From IMG/VR virus record IMGVR_UViG_3300025289_000025, positions 26,297 to 90,296 of that record: a stretch of DNA of 64,000 nucleotides. One strand, given 5' to 3'. This stretch comes from a virus. The translations under genes and the position numbers were made by a program. The notes under the pieces were generated by a model. It saw nothing but the letters and a program-made list of their open reading frames with translations. It was not told the origin of the DNA and did no database searches. Positions 17,741 to 25,342 of the stretch are shown here, in pieces; the first letter of the stretch is position 1, and every line of letters begins with the position of its first letter.

Positions 17741-18784
17741 TTAATTCCTACTTTTTGGTGAACGTTCTGTTCTAAACTGAGAATCAATTTCTTCCCACAT
17801 ATTTATAACAGCTTCTTTGAGTTGAGATTGAAGATTATTCTCTTCTATATGTTTAATAGATTTTTCAAGACTAATGAATTCCTCCGTTACGGCCCAATAT
17901 TTTTTGTTACCAGACATTTCTTTAATGTACACTAAATTTCCCCATAGATCGTCAAGCCCATAATCAAAAATTATGAATATATCGGCTTCTCTATATGGGG
18001 CGTCTATAGAACTTTTTATTACCGTTACTTTGGATTTTACTCCAATTACTTTTTCAACCTCTACTGCTCCTATTTTTACTTTTTTCTTGATTTTAGATCC
18101 TAATGTAGGTGTTACTTCTAAACGTAGAGATGCTAAAAATGGGATAGCATTTCCACCACCAGTTTTAGTTCTTTTTTGCCCAGGTAATGCATCTTGGATA
18201 TCTTGTACTTGATTTGTTAGTACGACCAAACGATTTTTCTTGGATATTTCTGCTTTTGCCTTTCGGCATAATTGATGGAATTCTTTCGCTCTTGAACTAC
18301 CTCTTTTATCCCCCTTTTCATCTTCTAATGAAGACATTAAAACAGCAACGCTATCTATGGCTGTCAAACTAACTCCCCCATTTTCAGATTCAGGGGTTTC
18401 CATAATTAAATTTTCTACTTCTTTAACAGTAGTAGGATTTGATAAATCTTCTTTATTAATTTTGATCCCCATATATTTTAACCAATCTGGAGTCATTCGA
18501 CGTTCGGCATCTCCTATTTTGGTTATACCACCAGTATTTTGGACATAGGCTACCATCTCTCCAAGAACGGAGGTTTTTCCACTAGAAGGGGGTCCAGAAA
18601 TTTCCATAAGTATACCGGAGGGAACTCCTCCCCCACGTATGCGTCTACCACTGATCGCCAAATCTAGTAACGTGGACCCCGTAGAAACCATGCGACTTTT
18701 ATCTATAAGTACTTCTTCCTCTTCTTCATGTATAGCCACTAACCCTTTTGCTACATCTTGTATTTTGCGTTTAATCAATGGCAT
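17741..18784 (-). CDS. RecA/UvsX-type recombinase
   Basis: 347 residues. Walker A GPPSSGKTSV is near residue 64, and the RecA landmarks STGSTLLDLAISG, GDAERRMTPDWL, LTAIDSVAVLMS (Walker B region) and LVVLTNQVQD follow. It catalyses strand exchange and initiates recombination-dependent replication with the UvsY-like and SSB proteins encoded nearby. It overlaps the exonuclease gene by 14 bases. Confidence 0.9.
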   Translation of the reverse strand: MPLIKRKIQDVAKGLVAIHEEEEEVLIDKSRMVSTGSTLLDLAISGRRIRGGGVPSGILMEISGPPSSGKTSVLGEMVAYVQNTGGITKIGDAERRMTPDWLKYMGIKINKEDLSNPTTVKEVENLIMETPESENGGVSLTAIDSVAVLMSSLEDEKGDKRGSSRAKEFHQLCRKAKAEISKKNRLVVLTNQVQDIQDALPGQKRTKTGGGNAIPFLASLRLEVTPTLGSKIKKKVKIGAVEVEKVIGVKSKVTVIKSSIDAPYREADIFIIFDYGLDDLWGNLVYIKEMSGNKKYWAVTEEFISLEKSIKHIEENNLQSQLKEAVINMWEEIDSQFRTERSPKSRN

Positions 18785-19637
18785 TCTGATCTCCTTTTAA
18801 TAAAACTCTCCATTTGTTGTATAAATCCCTCTTTAAAAAACTAGAAAATCCATAATCCATGCATATTCCCTCAAATATATTGAAATCTAATTTATCTGGT
18901 ACTAAATCTACCGAAGTGGATCTTTTATGAGGAAGTTTCACTAAGGAATAATTAAAAGTAGGATCAAAAGCATGTATATCTTGATATTTTTTTGAACTAA
19001 CTCCTAATTCTGATTTTAAATATTTTATAGCAGTTTTCTCGCCAACTCCAACTACTCCTTTTATATTATCAGATGAACACCCTGCGACCGATTTAACGTA
19101 GTACCACATATTAGGGTCTATCCCTTTTTCTTCTATGAAATCATCTTTAGAGTAAATTTTCTTTTCTCTTGGATTATAAATAGATACTTTTGAATTTAAT
19201 AATTGGTATAAATCTTCGTCCGACGTTACAATATAAGTATGATCAAATTCCCAAGCATGGTCATTAGCTATATGAGCAATAATATCGTCTGCTTCTAATC
19301 CAGTTTGAATAAAATTATTTTGAAATCCTAATTTAGGAAGAATCTTTGTACGAATTTCCGTAAATTGGGGTTTACCAGAACGAATTATATCTTCCATCTC
19401 GGGATCTTCAATTTGAGGGCGTTTTTTATAATCAGGGTAAACATCTCTACGATATGATTTTCTAGAATCCCAAGCAAATGTAAATCGAGGTTGTTCAAAA
19501 TCCTCCGATAACTTTAAAATTTCTCTCATGAAACCAAATATAACTCCAGTGGAATGTTCCTCATAAGAGAGTCCCATCATTGATAGCATGGCTCTGTATG
19601 CTATGAAATTAGAATCAATTATTAAAAGATTGCTCAA
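18771..19637 (-). CDS. 5'-3' exonuclease / flap endonuclease
   Basis: 288 residues with the FEN-1/T5 exonuclease pattern: LLIIDSNFIAYRAM (first metal Asp), FAWDSRKSYRRDVYPDYKKRP, GLEADDIIAH (metal-binding cluster), IVTSDEDLYQLL and the helix-hairpin-helix GVVGVGEKTAIKYLKS. It removes RNA primers and flaps. The phage polymerase lacks this domain, so a separate exonuclease completes the pair. ATGA overlap with the gene downstream. Confidence 0.9.
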   Translation of the reverse strand: MSNLLIIDSNFIAYRAMLSMMGLSYEEHSTGVIFGFMREILKLSEDFEQPRFTFAWDSRKSYRRDVYPDYKKRPQIEDPEMEDIIRSGKPQFTEIRTKILPKLGFQNNFIQTGLEADDIIAHIANDHAWEFDHTYIVTSDEDLYQLLNSKVSIYNPREKKIYSKDDFIEEKGIDPNMWYYVKSVAGCSSDNIKGVVGVGEKTAIKYLKSELGVSSKKYQDIHAFDPTFNYSLVKLPHKRSTSVDLVPDKLDFNIFEGICMDYGFSSFLKRDLYNKWRVLLKGDQNAID

Positions 19638-19921
19638 ATTTTTTCCTTAATTTTTAACTTAGGATGGTGACGATAATGACGTAACGGGTCTTTGATAGAT
19701 CTTCCAGTTTTATCTGTAAGTAGAACTTTGTATTGAGATAATTCCGGCATAAGATCATCTGGATAAAAAGTTTCTTTCATTTCTTCTAAAAGTTTGACCA
19801 TTTTCTTTTGCCAATTATATGGCATTGAAATTAATCCTACTCTAGGAAGAACTAAGTATGATGCATAAGTTAATCCAAACCATTCGTGCATAGGATCTTC
19901 TTTGATAACTTCTTTTTTCAT
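19634..19921 (-). CDS. Small conserved-looking hypothetical protein
   Basis: 95 residues (MKKEVIKEDPMHEWFGLTYA, later LPRVGLISMPYNWQKKM). It has no Cys, no membrane segment and no known motif. Its stop overlaps the exonuclease start (ATGA). It is preceded by the structured element at 19931-19999, so that element is in its 5' untranslated region. Confidence 0.5.
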   Translation of the reverse strand: MKKEVIKEDPMHEWFGLTYASYLVLPRVGLISMPYNWQKKMVKLLEEMKETFYPDDLMPELSQYKVLLTDKTGRSIKDPLRHYRHHPKLKIKEKI

Positions 19922-19930
19922 TTTATAGTC

Positions 19931-19999
19931 CTTGGGAAGTGGGATATAAGCCTCAAGAGAGGCAGTCCCTTATCCGGCTGGTAGCTCCCACTCCCCAAG
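19931..19999 (-). ncRNA. Structured RNA element, 14-bp closing stem
   Basis: Arms 19931-19944 and 19986-19999 pair over 14 positions. The one A-C mismatch on the plus strand becomes G-U on the minus strand, which says the minus-strand RNA is the functional form. Inside is a perfect GCCTC/GAGGC hairpin (19950-19954 with 19959-19963). It lies between two minus-strand genes, ten bases before the 95-residue gene, and has no U-run after it, so a plain terminator is unlikely. A cis-regulator or processed small RNA is possible. Confidence 0.55.
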
Positions 20000-20045
20000 T
20001 CTGGATGACGCAGTTTGAATATGGTATAGGGCACCCCATCATCCA

Positions 20046-20303
20046 TTATTTAACAACCCATTTTCTAACTTCTTCCATTTCAAATAATTCTTCTCGTAAA
20101 CAATTTTGACATTTCCTAATATGGGTGGTTTGTTTCATAATAAGGGGAAGTAGTTTTTCTCTAATAGGAGTTTCAGTAGGAGGAAAGGAACTACCATTTA
20201 CTAATTTGCGCCCATCCCCCCATTTTTGATGTAACTCAAAAACTTTCCAAGAATATTGAAGGCCGTGATTTTCACAATTATCTAATTTCTGTTTTACTAT
20301 CAT
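20046..20303 (-). CDS. Small hypothetical protein with C-x2-C
   Basis: 85 residues; ends with CQNCLREELFEMEEVRKWVV, a possible half zinc site, and starts MIVKQKLDNCENHG. An AGGAGGG ribosome binding site precedes the ATG. It is isolated between two structured non-coding stretches (19931-19999 and 20325-20557), unlike its overlapping neighbours. Function unknown. Confidence 0.5.
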   Translation of the reverse strand: MIVKQKLDNCENHGLQYSWKVFELHQKWGDGRKLVNGSSFPPTETPIREKLLPLIMKQTTHIRKCQNCLREELFEMEEVRKWVVK

Positions 20304-20324
20304 TTTCCCTCCTAATTAATTTGG

Positions 20325-20429
20325 TGGTTAGGGGTGCCATCGTCCCAAGACATTCGCTTGGTCAGCACGGTTACCATCCGTGTCCGTACCGGAAAATCTA
20401 ACCAGACATACGGAACACCCCCCCAACCA
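20325..20429 (-). ncRNA. Four-arm structured RNA element of unknown class
   Basis: A closing stem (20325-20329 with 20425-20429, then GGGGTG 20331-20336 with CACCCC 20416-20421) encloses three arms: CCAAG/CTTGG with a 7-base loop (20345-20361), CACGG/CCGTG with a 7-base loop (20366-20382), and TCCGTA/TACGGA (20383-20388 with 20409-20414). All these stems are perfect. The shape recalls a tRNA, but there is no T-loop consensus and extra bases separate the arms from the closing stem. It is GC-richer than the surroundings and lies 5' of the 85-residue gene. Confidence 0.6.
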
Positions 20430-20480
20430 ATGCACCAGTTTCAGCCCCCTACACAAGGCTTAACGCTCCCTGGAGCAATC

Positions 20481-20557
20481 AAAAAGGGGACGGACAGTTG
20501 GGAAGAAGTGATAGGCTATCCCGAACCAATACACCCCGACCGTCTGTGACCGTCCCC
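20481..20557 (-). terminator. Candidate terminator / structured element after the SSB gene
   Basis: GGGGACGG (20486-20493) pairs with CCGTCCCC (20550-20557), continued by ACAG/CTGT across a 2-base bulge, with a further stem inside (TTGG/CCAA). On the minus strand the 3' arm is followed directly by TTTTT (20481-20485), so it can end the SSB transcript. The enclosed 50 bases are longer than in a usual terminator loop. It starts 8 bases after the SSB stop. Confidence 0.5.
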
Positions 20558-20564
20558 ATATGTA

Positions 20565-21773
20565 TTACCCTCTTGGTCTTAAACCACGTCTGGGTCCTGC
20601 AGTGGCAGGAGCCGCAGTGGTTGCTACCGGAGCCGCTGCTGCAGGAGCCGCAGGTCTAGGAGTTGGTCTAGGAGTTGCCGGGGCTGCAGGAGTAGGACGA
20701 GTAGCAGAGGGTGCAGAAGTCTCTGCGCCAGCCGCATCAATCTTATCCTTCTCAGCCGAGCAGTCATCCCAAATGGGGCAAGTAGCGCACTCGTTATACT
20801 TTTCACAATCTGCCCCAAATACTCCCCCAACAGGACAGATCTGGGCACCAGCCGTTACTGGAGTAGCGGCGGGGCGTTGACGGGGGGTGGGGGTTGGATT
20901 AACAGCCGGGGCAGGTATCGGAGGTTCCGCAGCAGGAGCAGGAGTTGCTCTGGTACGAAGTCGGGATTCTGCGGGAGCCGCTGTCGGTTGGGGTGCTGGG
21001 GATTCCTCTGTTGGGGGAGCTACATCCCCTCCCCCTCCTTGAAAAGCCAGATTAATTTCATCATAAGAAGAATAGTTGACGCAATCGTCCAAAATGAAAG
21101 CCGCATCCAAAACTTCATCAGGAATTTGGTAATTTCTGTCCACAAACTTATGGGCTAGAAATTCCGAATTCCTCTTGGTTCCCTTACGAGTAAAGGAGAT
21201 GGATTTCCCTGTATCTGGGTCTGAGAATGCCACGTACATATCAGTGGATTTTCCAGCCCCCCGAACGGGGGTCTTAGCCAAAGGTGCAATATGCTTCTCC
21301 ATAAACCAGTGGGCGGCATCGAAGATCTGAACCCCCTTGTTCTCTTCCTTATCATTATCGTAGCACAGGATATTGTAGATACTCCGACGTTTGGGGGTGA
21401 GTTCCTTTACCAGATCCTCATCATAATCCTCCTGCCGGCGAACCTCTTCACGATATTCGCAAATGGGGCAGGACTTATTATAATTGCGAGCGGGGCAAAC
21501 ATAAGCATCTTGATTTACCCCTACCTGATAATGAACCCAAAGAATCAATACATAATTGGGTTCCCCAGGCTTGGTATTAGGATCATGGTCTCCAGCAAGG
21601 AAGGGAATAATATCGATAAGATGTTCCCCCTCCCCACATTTCCAAAGTTTGCTAACGTATTCATCTTTGAAAATGTTTTTAAACTGCCCAGAGTCATCCC
21701 GCTTTTCGTATGACTCTTGGGTTTTCTTTGCCAGAGATTCTTTCATCGCCGCACGTCTGTCAAGCGTGGCCAT
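20565..21773 (-). CDS. Single-stranded DNA-binding protein (T4 gp32-like) with long Pro/Ala tail
   Basis: 402 residues. The N-terminal basic helix (MATLDRRAAMKESLAKKTQE), an OB-like core with W-V-H-Y-Q and the zinc-type cluster C-P-A-R-N-Y-N-K-S-C-P-I-C-E-Y fit gp32-like SSBs. From residue about 245 the chain is a GC-rich, low-complexity Pro/Ala linker, interrupted by a small Cys module (CPVGGVFGADC, CATCPIWDDC) near residue 310-340. An acidic tail, usual for SSB partner binding, is absent: the end is basic (GPRRGLRPRG). A strong AAGGAGG ribosome binding site suggests high expression. The IS element inserted just upstream of the start. Confidence 0.75.
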   Translation of the reverse strand: MATLDRRAAMKESLAKKTQESYEKRDDSGQFKNIFKDEYVSKLWKCGEGEHLIDIIPFLAGDHDPNTKPGEPNYVLILWVHYQVGVNQDAYVCPARNYNKSCPICEYREEVRRQEDYDEDLVKELTPKRRSIYNILCYDNDKEENKGVQIFDAAHWFMEKHIAPLAKTPVRGAGKSTDMYVAFSDPDTGKSISFTRKGTKRNSEFLAHKFVDRNYQIPDEVLDAAFILDDCVNYSSYDEINLAFQGGGGDVAPPTEESPAPQPTAAPAESRLRTRATPAPAAEPPIPAPAVNPTPTPRQRPAATPVTAGAQICPVGGVFGADCEKYNECATCPIWDDCSAEKDKIDAAGAETSAPSATRPTPAAPATPRPTPRPAAPAAAAPVATTAAPATAGPRRGLRPRG

Positions 21774-21814
21774 TTCTTTTTCCTCCTTCTTTTATTTTAT
21801 TAAATTAGTAACTG

Positions 21815-21831
21815 CTGCCTTTAGGTGGCAG
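21815..21831 (+). repeat. Left-end hairpin of the IS200/IS605-type element
   Basis: CTGCC (21815-21819) pairs with GGCAG (21827-21831) around a 7-base loop TTTAGGT. Position upstream of tnpA fits the subterminal hairpin recognised by TnpA. Confidence 0.5.
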
Positions 21832-21892
21832 AGGAAACTCCCTCCTTTCGATTAACTTGACTTATATACTCGCCGAACTTATAATAATTTAC

Positions 21893-22288
21893 ATGGCAAG
21901 ATATGTTCGAAATGTTAAGGCAATTTTTAATCTTAAATTGCATTTGATATGGTGCACCAAATACCGCCGCCCTGTGCTTGTAGAGGATATTGAAAAGAGG
22001 CTTAGGATATTGCTTTATACCAAGACAAAAGAATTGGAAATGGTAATTTACTCTTTGGATATAAATCCAGATTATGTCCATATATTTATAGAATTTGACC
22101 CTCGTCAAGGGATTGCTGAAATTGTAAATCGACTGAAGGGTTTCACTAGTCGAATATTGCGTCGGGAGTTTTCTTCGTTGCGTTCTCGATTGCCTACTCT
22201 TTGGAGTCGTAGTTATTATGCTGGAACTGTAGGGCAAGTTTTGGGAGTAACAATACGAATGTATATAGACTCGCAAAAGGGAAAGTAG
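21893..22288 (+). CDS. tnpA: IS200/IS605 TnpA transposase with altered HUH motif
   Basis: 131 residues from ATG 21893 (a TTG at 21857 would add 12 residues). Family landmarks are present: LHLIWCTKYRRPVL and a C-terminal MYIDSQ containing the expected catalytic Tyr. The metal-binding His-U-His motif, normally in a D-H-V-H-like context, reads P-D-Y-V-H: the first His is Tyr (codon TAT, one transition from CAT). TnpA Y1 enzymes use this pair to hold the metal, so this copy may be inactive, implying a recently disabled element or mobilisation in trans. Its stop touches the tnpB start. Confidence 0.8.
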   Translation: MARYVRNVKAIFNLKLHLIWCTKYRRPVLVEDIEKRLRILLYTKTKELEMVIYSLDINPDYVHIFIEFDPRQGIAEIVNRLKGFTSRILRREFSSLRSRLPTLWSRSYYAGTVGQVLGVTIRMYIDSQKGK

Positions 22289-23416
22289 ATGTTCAAAGCT
22301 TTCAAATATCGACTTGAACCAAATGTGAATCAAACTAGGGAACTTGAAACATCCCTTGAAACCCACAGAAGACTTTACAATGCCTGTTTGAGGTGGCGAA
22401 AGGAATCTTATGAAACAAATAAACATGGCGTTAATTATGTGGAACAATCGGCCCAATTTACCCTTGATCGAAAGATAAACCCATACTATGCTAGAATCAA
22501 TTTTTCCTCTGCTCAAGCAACAATGCGCAATTTGGATAAGGCTTTCAAAGCGTTCTTTCGCCGTGTTAAATCTGGCGGAAAGCCGGGCTACCCGAGATTC
22601 AAAGCAAGAAATCAATTTCATTCGATAACGTTTCCATCTGGTGGCGGAGATGGTGCCCGGATAATAGGTAATAAACTGAGGCTTCAACATATTGGACTGG
22701 TACGAATCAATTTGCATCGCCTCATTGAAGGTACAGTTAAAACTATTAATATTAAAAGAGAATTGGATAAATGGTATGTGACGGCGGTTTGCAAATTCCC
22801 CCTGGTGCCTCAAATAATTACATGTAAGCCTATTATTGGTATTGACGTTGGGTTGGAAAGTTTCTTGACTACTAGTGATGGAGAGCATATCTATCCTCTT
22901 CAACCGATGAAGCCAAATCTTGGCAAACTTCGAATCTCCCAACGCAGTTTGAGTAGAAAGAAAAAAGGATCGAATAGTAGAGAAAAACAACGAAGGATTG
23001 TTTCCAAATTGTACTTGAAAATATCGAATGTACGAAAGGATGCTCATCATAAAATTGCGGTGAATTTGATCAATCGCTACGGAGCTTTTGTGGTGGAGAG
23101 CTTGAACGTCCAAGGGATGGTCAAGAACCACCGATTGGCACGAGCGGTGTTGGATGCTGGCTGGGCTAGCTTCCTTATGATATTGAAGAACAAGGCTGAA
23201 AGCGCCGGTCTTCGATACGAAGAGGTGAGTGCGCGTTATACTTCGCAGATATGTCCTGAGTGCGGCAAGGTTAAAAAGAAAACCTTGAGTGAGCGGAGGC
23301 ATGATTGTGATTGTGGGTATAGTGCGCACAGAGATCATGCGGCGGCGCGAGTAATTCTCGCCCGTGGTATACAGGCTGGGACGCAGCCTGAAGGACTTAA
23401 TGTTAGTGTTAGCTAA
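22289..23416 (+). CDS. tnpB: TnpB RNA-guided nuclease (IS605 family)
   Basis: 375 residues, a normal TnpB length. An N-terminal HTH (MFKAFKYRLEPNVNQTRELE) is followed by the WED-type middle. The RuvC-like residues are intact: GIDVGLESF (first Asp), VVESLNVQGM (Glu) and HRDHAAARV (last Asp), with a zinc finger ICPECGKV...HDCDCG between the last two. In this family the nuclease uses an omega RNA read from the 3' end of the gene and the right end to cut donor sites. Here that RNA would lie about 23250-23450 (inference). All catalytic residues are present even though tnpA looks damaged. Confidence 0.88.
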   Translation: MFKAFKYRLEPNVNQTRELETSLETHRRLYNACLRWRKESYETNKHGVNYVEQSAQFTLDRKINPYYARINFSSAQATMRNLDKAFKAFFRRVKSGGKPGYPRFKARNQFHSITFPSGGGDGARIIGNKLRLQHIGLVRINLHRLIEGTVKTINIKRELDKWYVTAVCKFPLVPQIITCKPIIGIDVGLESFLTTSDGEHIYPLQPMKPNLGKLRISQRSLSRKKKGSNSREKQRRIVSKLYLKISNVRKDAHHKIAVNLINRYGAFVVESLNVQGMVKNHRLARAVLDAGWASFLMILKNKAESAGLRYEEVSARYTSQICPECGKVKKKTLSERRHDCDCGYSAHRDHAAARVILARGIQAGTQPEGLNVSVS

Positions 23417-23430
23417 CATGTTCTTAGAAG

Positions 23431-23450
23431 CCGCCTCATTTATGTGGCGG
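23431..23450 (+). repeat. Right-end hairpin of the IS200/IS605-type element
   Basis: CCGCC (23431-23435) pairs with GGCGG (23446-23450). It shares the GCC...GTGGC pattern with the left hairpin and overlaps the stop codon and last codons of the minus-strand gene ending at 23436. Confidence 0.5.
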
Positions 23451-23654
23451 AGCGTCACTTTTGCCCTCCGGTCCCTTTTGGGGGTTATCCTTGAACACGT
23501 CAAGGAGTTTTTTGGTGTGACTAATTTTAGTGTCCCACCAACTGTTCATACACGCTGTGGCTATTACCCTAACCACCATATATATAGCCATTAGTGATAA
23601 GGGTATTCCAACTACAGCTATTAATATTTGTTCCCACAGTTTTAAATCATTCAT
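23436..23654 (-). CDS. Small single-pass membrane protein, C-terminus abutting IS
   Basis: 72 residues. After MNDLKLWEQ comes one membrane segment (ILIAVVGIPLSLMAIYMVVR), then a charged cytoplasmic-type tail (KKLLDVFKDNPQKGPEGK). The last codons and stop lie within the right-end hairpin of the IS, so the present C-terminus may be IS-derived. ATGA overlap with the UvsY-like gene. It could be a holin-like or host membrane-targeting protein; neither is shown. Confidence 0.55.
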   Translation of the reverse strand: MNDLKLWEQILIAVVGIPLSLMAIYMVVRVIATACMNSWWDTKISHTKKLLDVFKDNPQKGPEGKSDAPPHK

Positions 23655-24151
23655 TCGGTCCTCTTTCTGGCCTTGAGGAGAGATCGTTGGTGGGCGGTGG
23701 CGTCATCTGCTAATTTTCCTACCTCTGTGGTATCCAACCGAACTTGAGAAAAGTAACCAGAGATGTACAGAGCCACCAATCTCTCCAACATGGACCGGCG
23801 TTGATCTAGTGCTTCTTTTGCGGCGGAATAAATATTCACCGCATATTGTGCATCTGATATTTCTTTCTCGGCTTTATTCACCTCCTCGTTGGATTCTAAA
23901 GCTGCATTTATGGAACCCTCCGTTACTTTATCTATTTTATACTCCGCAGGGCGAGCACGTACATCCATATTTATATTAGATTTAATTACCATTGCCCTCC
24001 TTTTTGCTTCGTCTCTGACTCGGATGGCTTCTGAGTATTCTATTGACCACTTTAGGAAACGTCTTGGCTGGTCGAGGCATGCAATATCGAGGTTGTCTTT
24101 ATCAATTTCTAAGTCTTTTTCAATTTCTGAAATTTCTAATTCGTCGCTCAT
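23651..24151 (-). CDS. UvsY-like recombination mediator (putative)
   Basis: 166 residues, all helical. The layout resembles T4 UvsY: acidic N-terminus (IEKDLEIDKDNLDIACL), a W-S-I-E-Y helix, a long basic helix (RDEAKRRAMVIKSNINMDVR), a K-I-D-K-V-T-E-G-S-I segment and a last helix EALDQRRSMLERLVALYISGY. UvsY loads the recombinase on SSB-covered DNA. RecA, SSB and the clamp loader are encoded in the same operon, which supports the call. Sequence similarity alone is weak. Confidence 0.5.
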   Translation of the reverse strand: MSDELEISEIEKDLEIDKDNLDIACLDQPRRFLKWSIEYSEAIRVRDEAKRRAMVIKSNINMDVRARPAEYKIDKVTEGSINAALESNEEVNKAEKEISDAQYAVNIYSAAKEALDQRRSMLERLVALYISGYFSQVRLDTTEVGKLADDATAHQRSLLKARKRTE

Positions 24152-24154
24152 TTC

Positions 24155-24346
24155 TTATTTCCCCCCTAACATTTTATCGAACACATTTTTATAAATTTCT
24201 TTAATTCCCTCCGCTGCTAGAGTATTTTGTAGTAAAGAAGCAGCGGATTGGAGCACCGCTATCTTTTCTGCTATATCAAAACCATTTAGCTCTTTGATGC
24301 CTGTAAGCACTTTCGCAACTCCTTCATTTATTTTATTAACGTCCAT
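24155..24346 (-). CDS. Small helical hypothetical protein
   Basis: 63 residues (MDVNKINEGVAKVLTGIKEL, later KEIYKNVFDKMLGGK). Amphipathic helices without Cys or membrane segment. It lies between the clamp loader and UvsY-like genes, 9 bases after the former. No family recognised. Confidence 0.5.
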   Translation of the reverse strand: MDVNKINEGVAKVLTGIKELNGFDIAEKIAVLQSAASLLQNTLAAEGIKEIYKNVFDKMLGGK

Positions 24347-24355
24347 ATTTTCCCC

Positions 24356-25285
24356 TTATATTAGAGTAGACATGTAACAACTTGCAATTAATCCGGCTTT
24401 TCCAGAATCATAAAAATTGTTTGAGAATTCAGCCATCAATCTAACTACTCTCTCTCCATTCTTATGGTCCCCATTTAAAAGTACGGAGGCAAGATACCCA
24501 AGAACCGCTCTGCGAACTGATTCAGCTTCCTGATCCACTCCCTTCAACATTATGGATAATTCTTTCCAACGATTTTCGCCCTTCTCTTTAGCCATAATTT
24601 TGCGGCACAAGTCAATAATGACAGTCTCACTAGGTAAATTTTCATTGATAGCTTCAAGTTGTTTCTCTTCCTCTTGGATATCAATGATTTGATCCAAAAT
24701 GACCAATGCTTTTCTAGCACACCCTTCTGCGGAGAATAGAATGTCACTTTTCACCTTTTCCGATAATTGAACGTTCTCTGAGGTTAAAATCCAATTTATC
24801 AAGGAAATCATATCGTGTTTTCGTAGAGTTGAAACGTTATATGTGGTGGATCTAGTTTTAATTGTTTTCAACAATTTCTCTGGTTCTGTAGTACAAAGAA
24901 TGAAATAGACTCCCTTTGGGGGTTCTTCTAGAATTTCTAACATTGCATTCTGAAAATCGGCGGTAGATTTGTGACATTCGTTCAGAATGATTACTCTTAT
25001 GTCCCCATACAATGGCTCAAACTGGCAACTAGCTATAATTTCTCTAGCAGTATCAATCCCCCGCATATCAGATATATTATATTGAGCTAAATCCATTTCA
25101 GAACATTTCAACATGTTAGCGATTATTCTTGCGAGGGTTGTTTTTCCGCATCCACTTGGACCAGATAGTAAAATGGTATGTGGTTTATCTTCTCTTGATA
25201 AAATTGATTTTAGGCTTTCCTTAATATTTTCATTTCCAAAAAACTCCTCTAGATTTTTTGGGCGATACGACAATTGCAAAGGCAT
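24356..25285 (-). CDS. Clamp loader ATPase subunit (T4 gp44 / RFC-small type)
   Basis: 309 residues, close to gp44. Walker A GPSGCGKTTLAR is near residue 42. The Walker B/DExH equivalent reads VIILNECHKST, with Asn (AAC) where Asp is usual. Sensor 1 (ILCTTEPEKL) and the SRC-like KTRSTTYN follow, then the helical collar domain. It opens and loads the sliding clamp encoded at 29738-30802. No separate small (gp62-like) subunit is recognised. The recurrent TCCTGTAGTA box lies 17 bases upstream. Confidence 0.85.
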   Translation of the reverse strand: MPLQLSYRPKNLEEFFGNENIKESLKSILSREDKPHTILLSGPSGCGKTTLARIIANMLKCSEMDLAQYNISDMRGIDTAREIIASCQFEPLYGDIRVIILNECHKSTADFQNAMLEILEEPPKGVYFILCTTEPEKLLKTIKTRSTTYNVSTLRKHDMISLINWILTSENVQLSEKVKSDILFSAEGCARKALVILDQIIDIQEEEKQLEAINENLPSETVIIDLCRKIMAKEKGENRWKELSIMLKGVDQEAESVRRAVLGYLASVLLNGDHKNGERVVRLMAEFSNNFYDSGKAGLIASCYMSTLI

Positions 25286-25301
25286 AGGTTCTCTCCTTAC
25301 C

Positions 25302-25330
25302 TTATACTACAGGATTTCCTACATTTTCAA
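25302..25330 (-). promoter_or_regulatory. Recurrent AATCCTGTAGTATA box with promoter-like spacing (copy 1)
   Basis: On the minus strand TTGAAA (25330-25325), 17 bases, then GTATAA (25307-25302), with AAATCCTGTAGTATAA spanning the 3' part. The same box occurs at 40774-40802 and 49039-49052. It sits right before the Shine-Dalgarno of the clamp loader gene, so a transcript starting here would have a leader of only about ten bases. Confidence 0.45.
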
Positions 25331-25342
25331 CTTTTAACTCCC

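Larger units (their letters stand above)
21815..23450 (+). mobile_element. IS200/IS605-family element (TnpA + TnpB) with terminal hairpins
   Basis: The only plus-strand genes in the right seven-eighths of the window, with a base composition and codon use unlike neighbours. A hairpin at 21815-21831 (left) and another at 23431-23450 (right) bracket tnpA and tnpB, as in this single-strand transposing family. Exact ends cannot be fixed without an empty site. The right hairpin overlaps the last codons of a minus-strand phage gene, so insertion has probably altered that gene's C-terminus. The left end lies in the SSB 5' region. Confidence 0.8.

Noticed and set aside
19931-19999. Possible tRNA on the minus strand (7-bp end stem, D-arm-like GAGC...CCGG)
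   Set aside because: The T-arm is missing and the total length is too short for a tRNA.
20486-20557. Possible tRNA gene (72 bases with a 7-bp end stem)
   Set aside because: No T-loop consensus, no proper anticodon arm, and the stem has a bulge on continuation; better described as terminator or structured RNA.
20560-20880. Ala/Gly-rich frame antisense to the SSB Pro/Ala tail (and a similar one at 47706-48032)
   Set aside because: Low-complexity GC-rich coding DNA leaves long antisense frames; no ribosome binding site or conserved pattern.
21821-23503. 560-codon open frame antisense to tnpA/tnpB
   Set aside because: It mirrors two well-supported transposon genes and shows no domain; a shadow frame.
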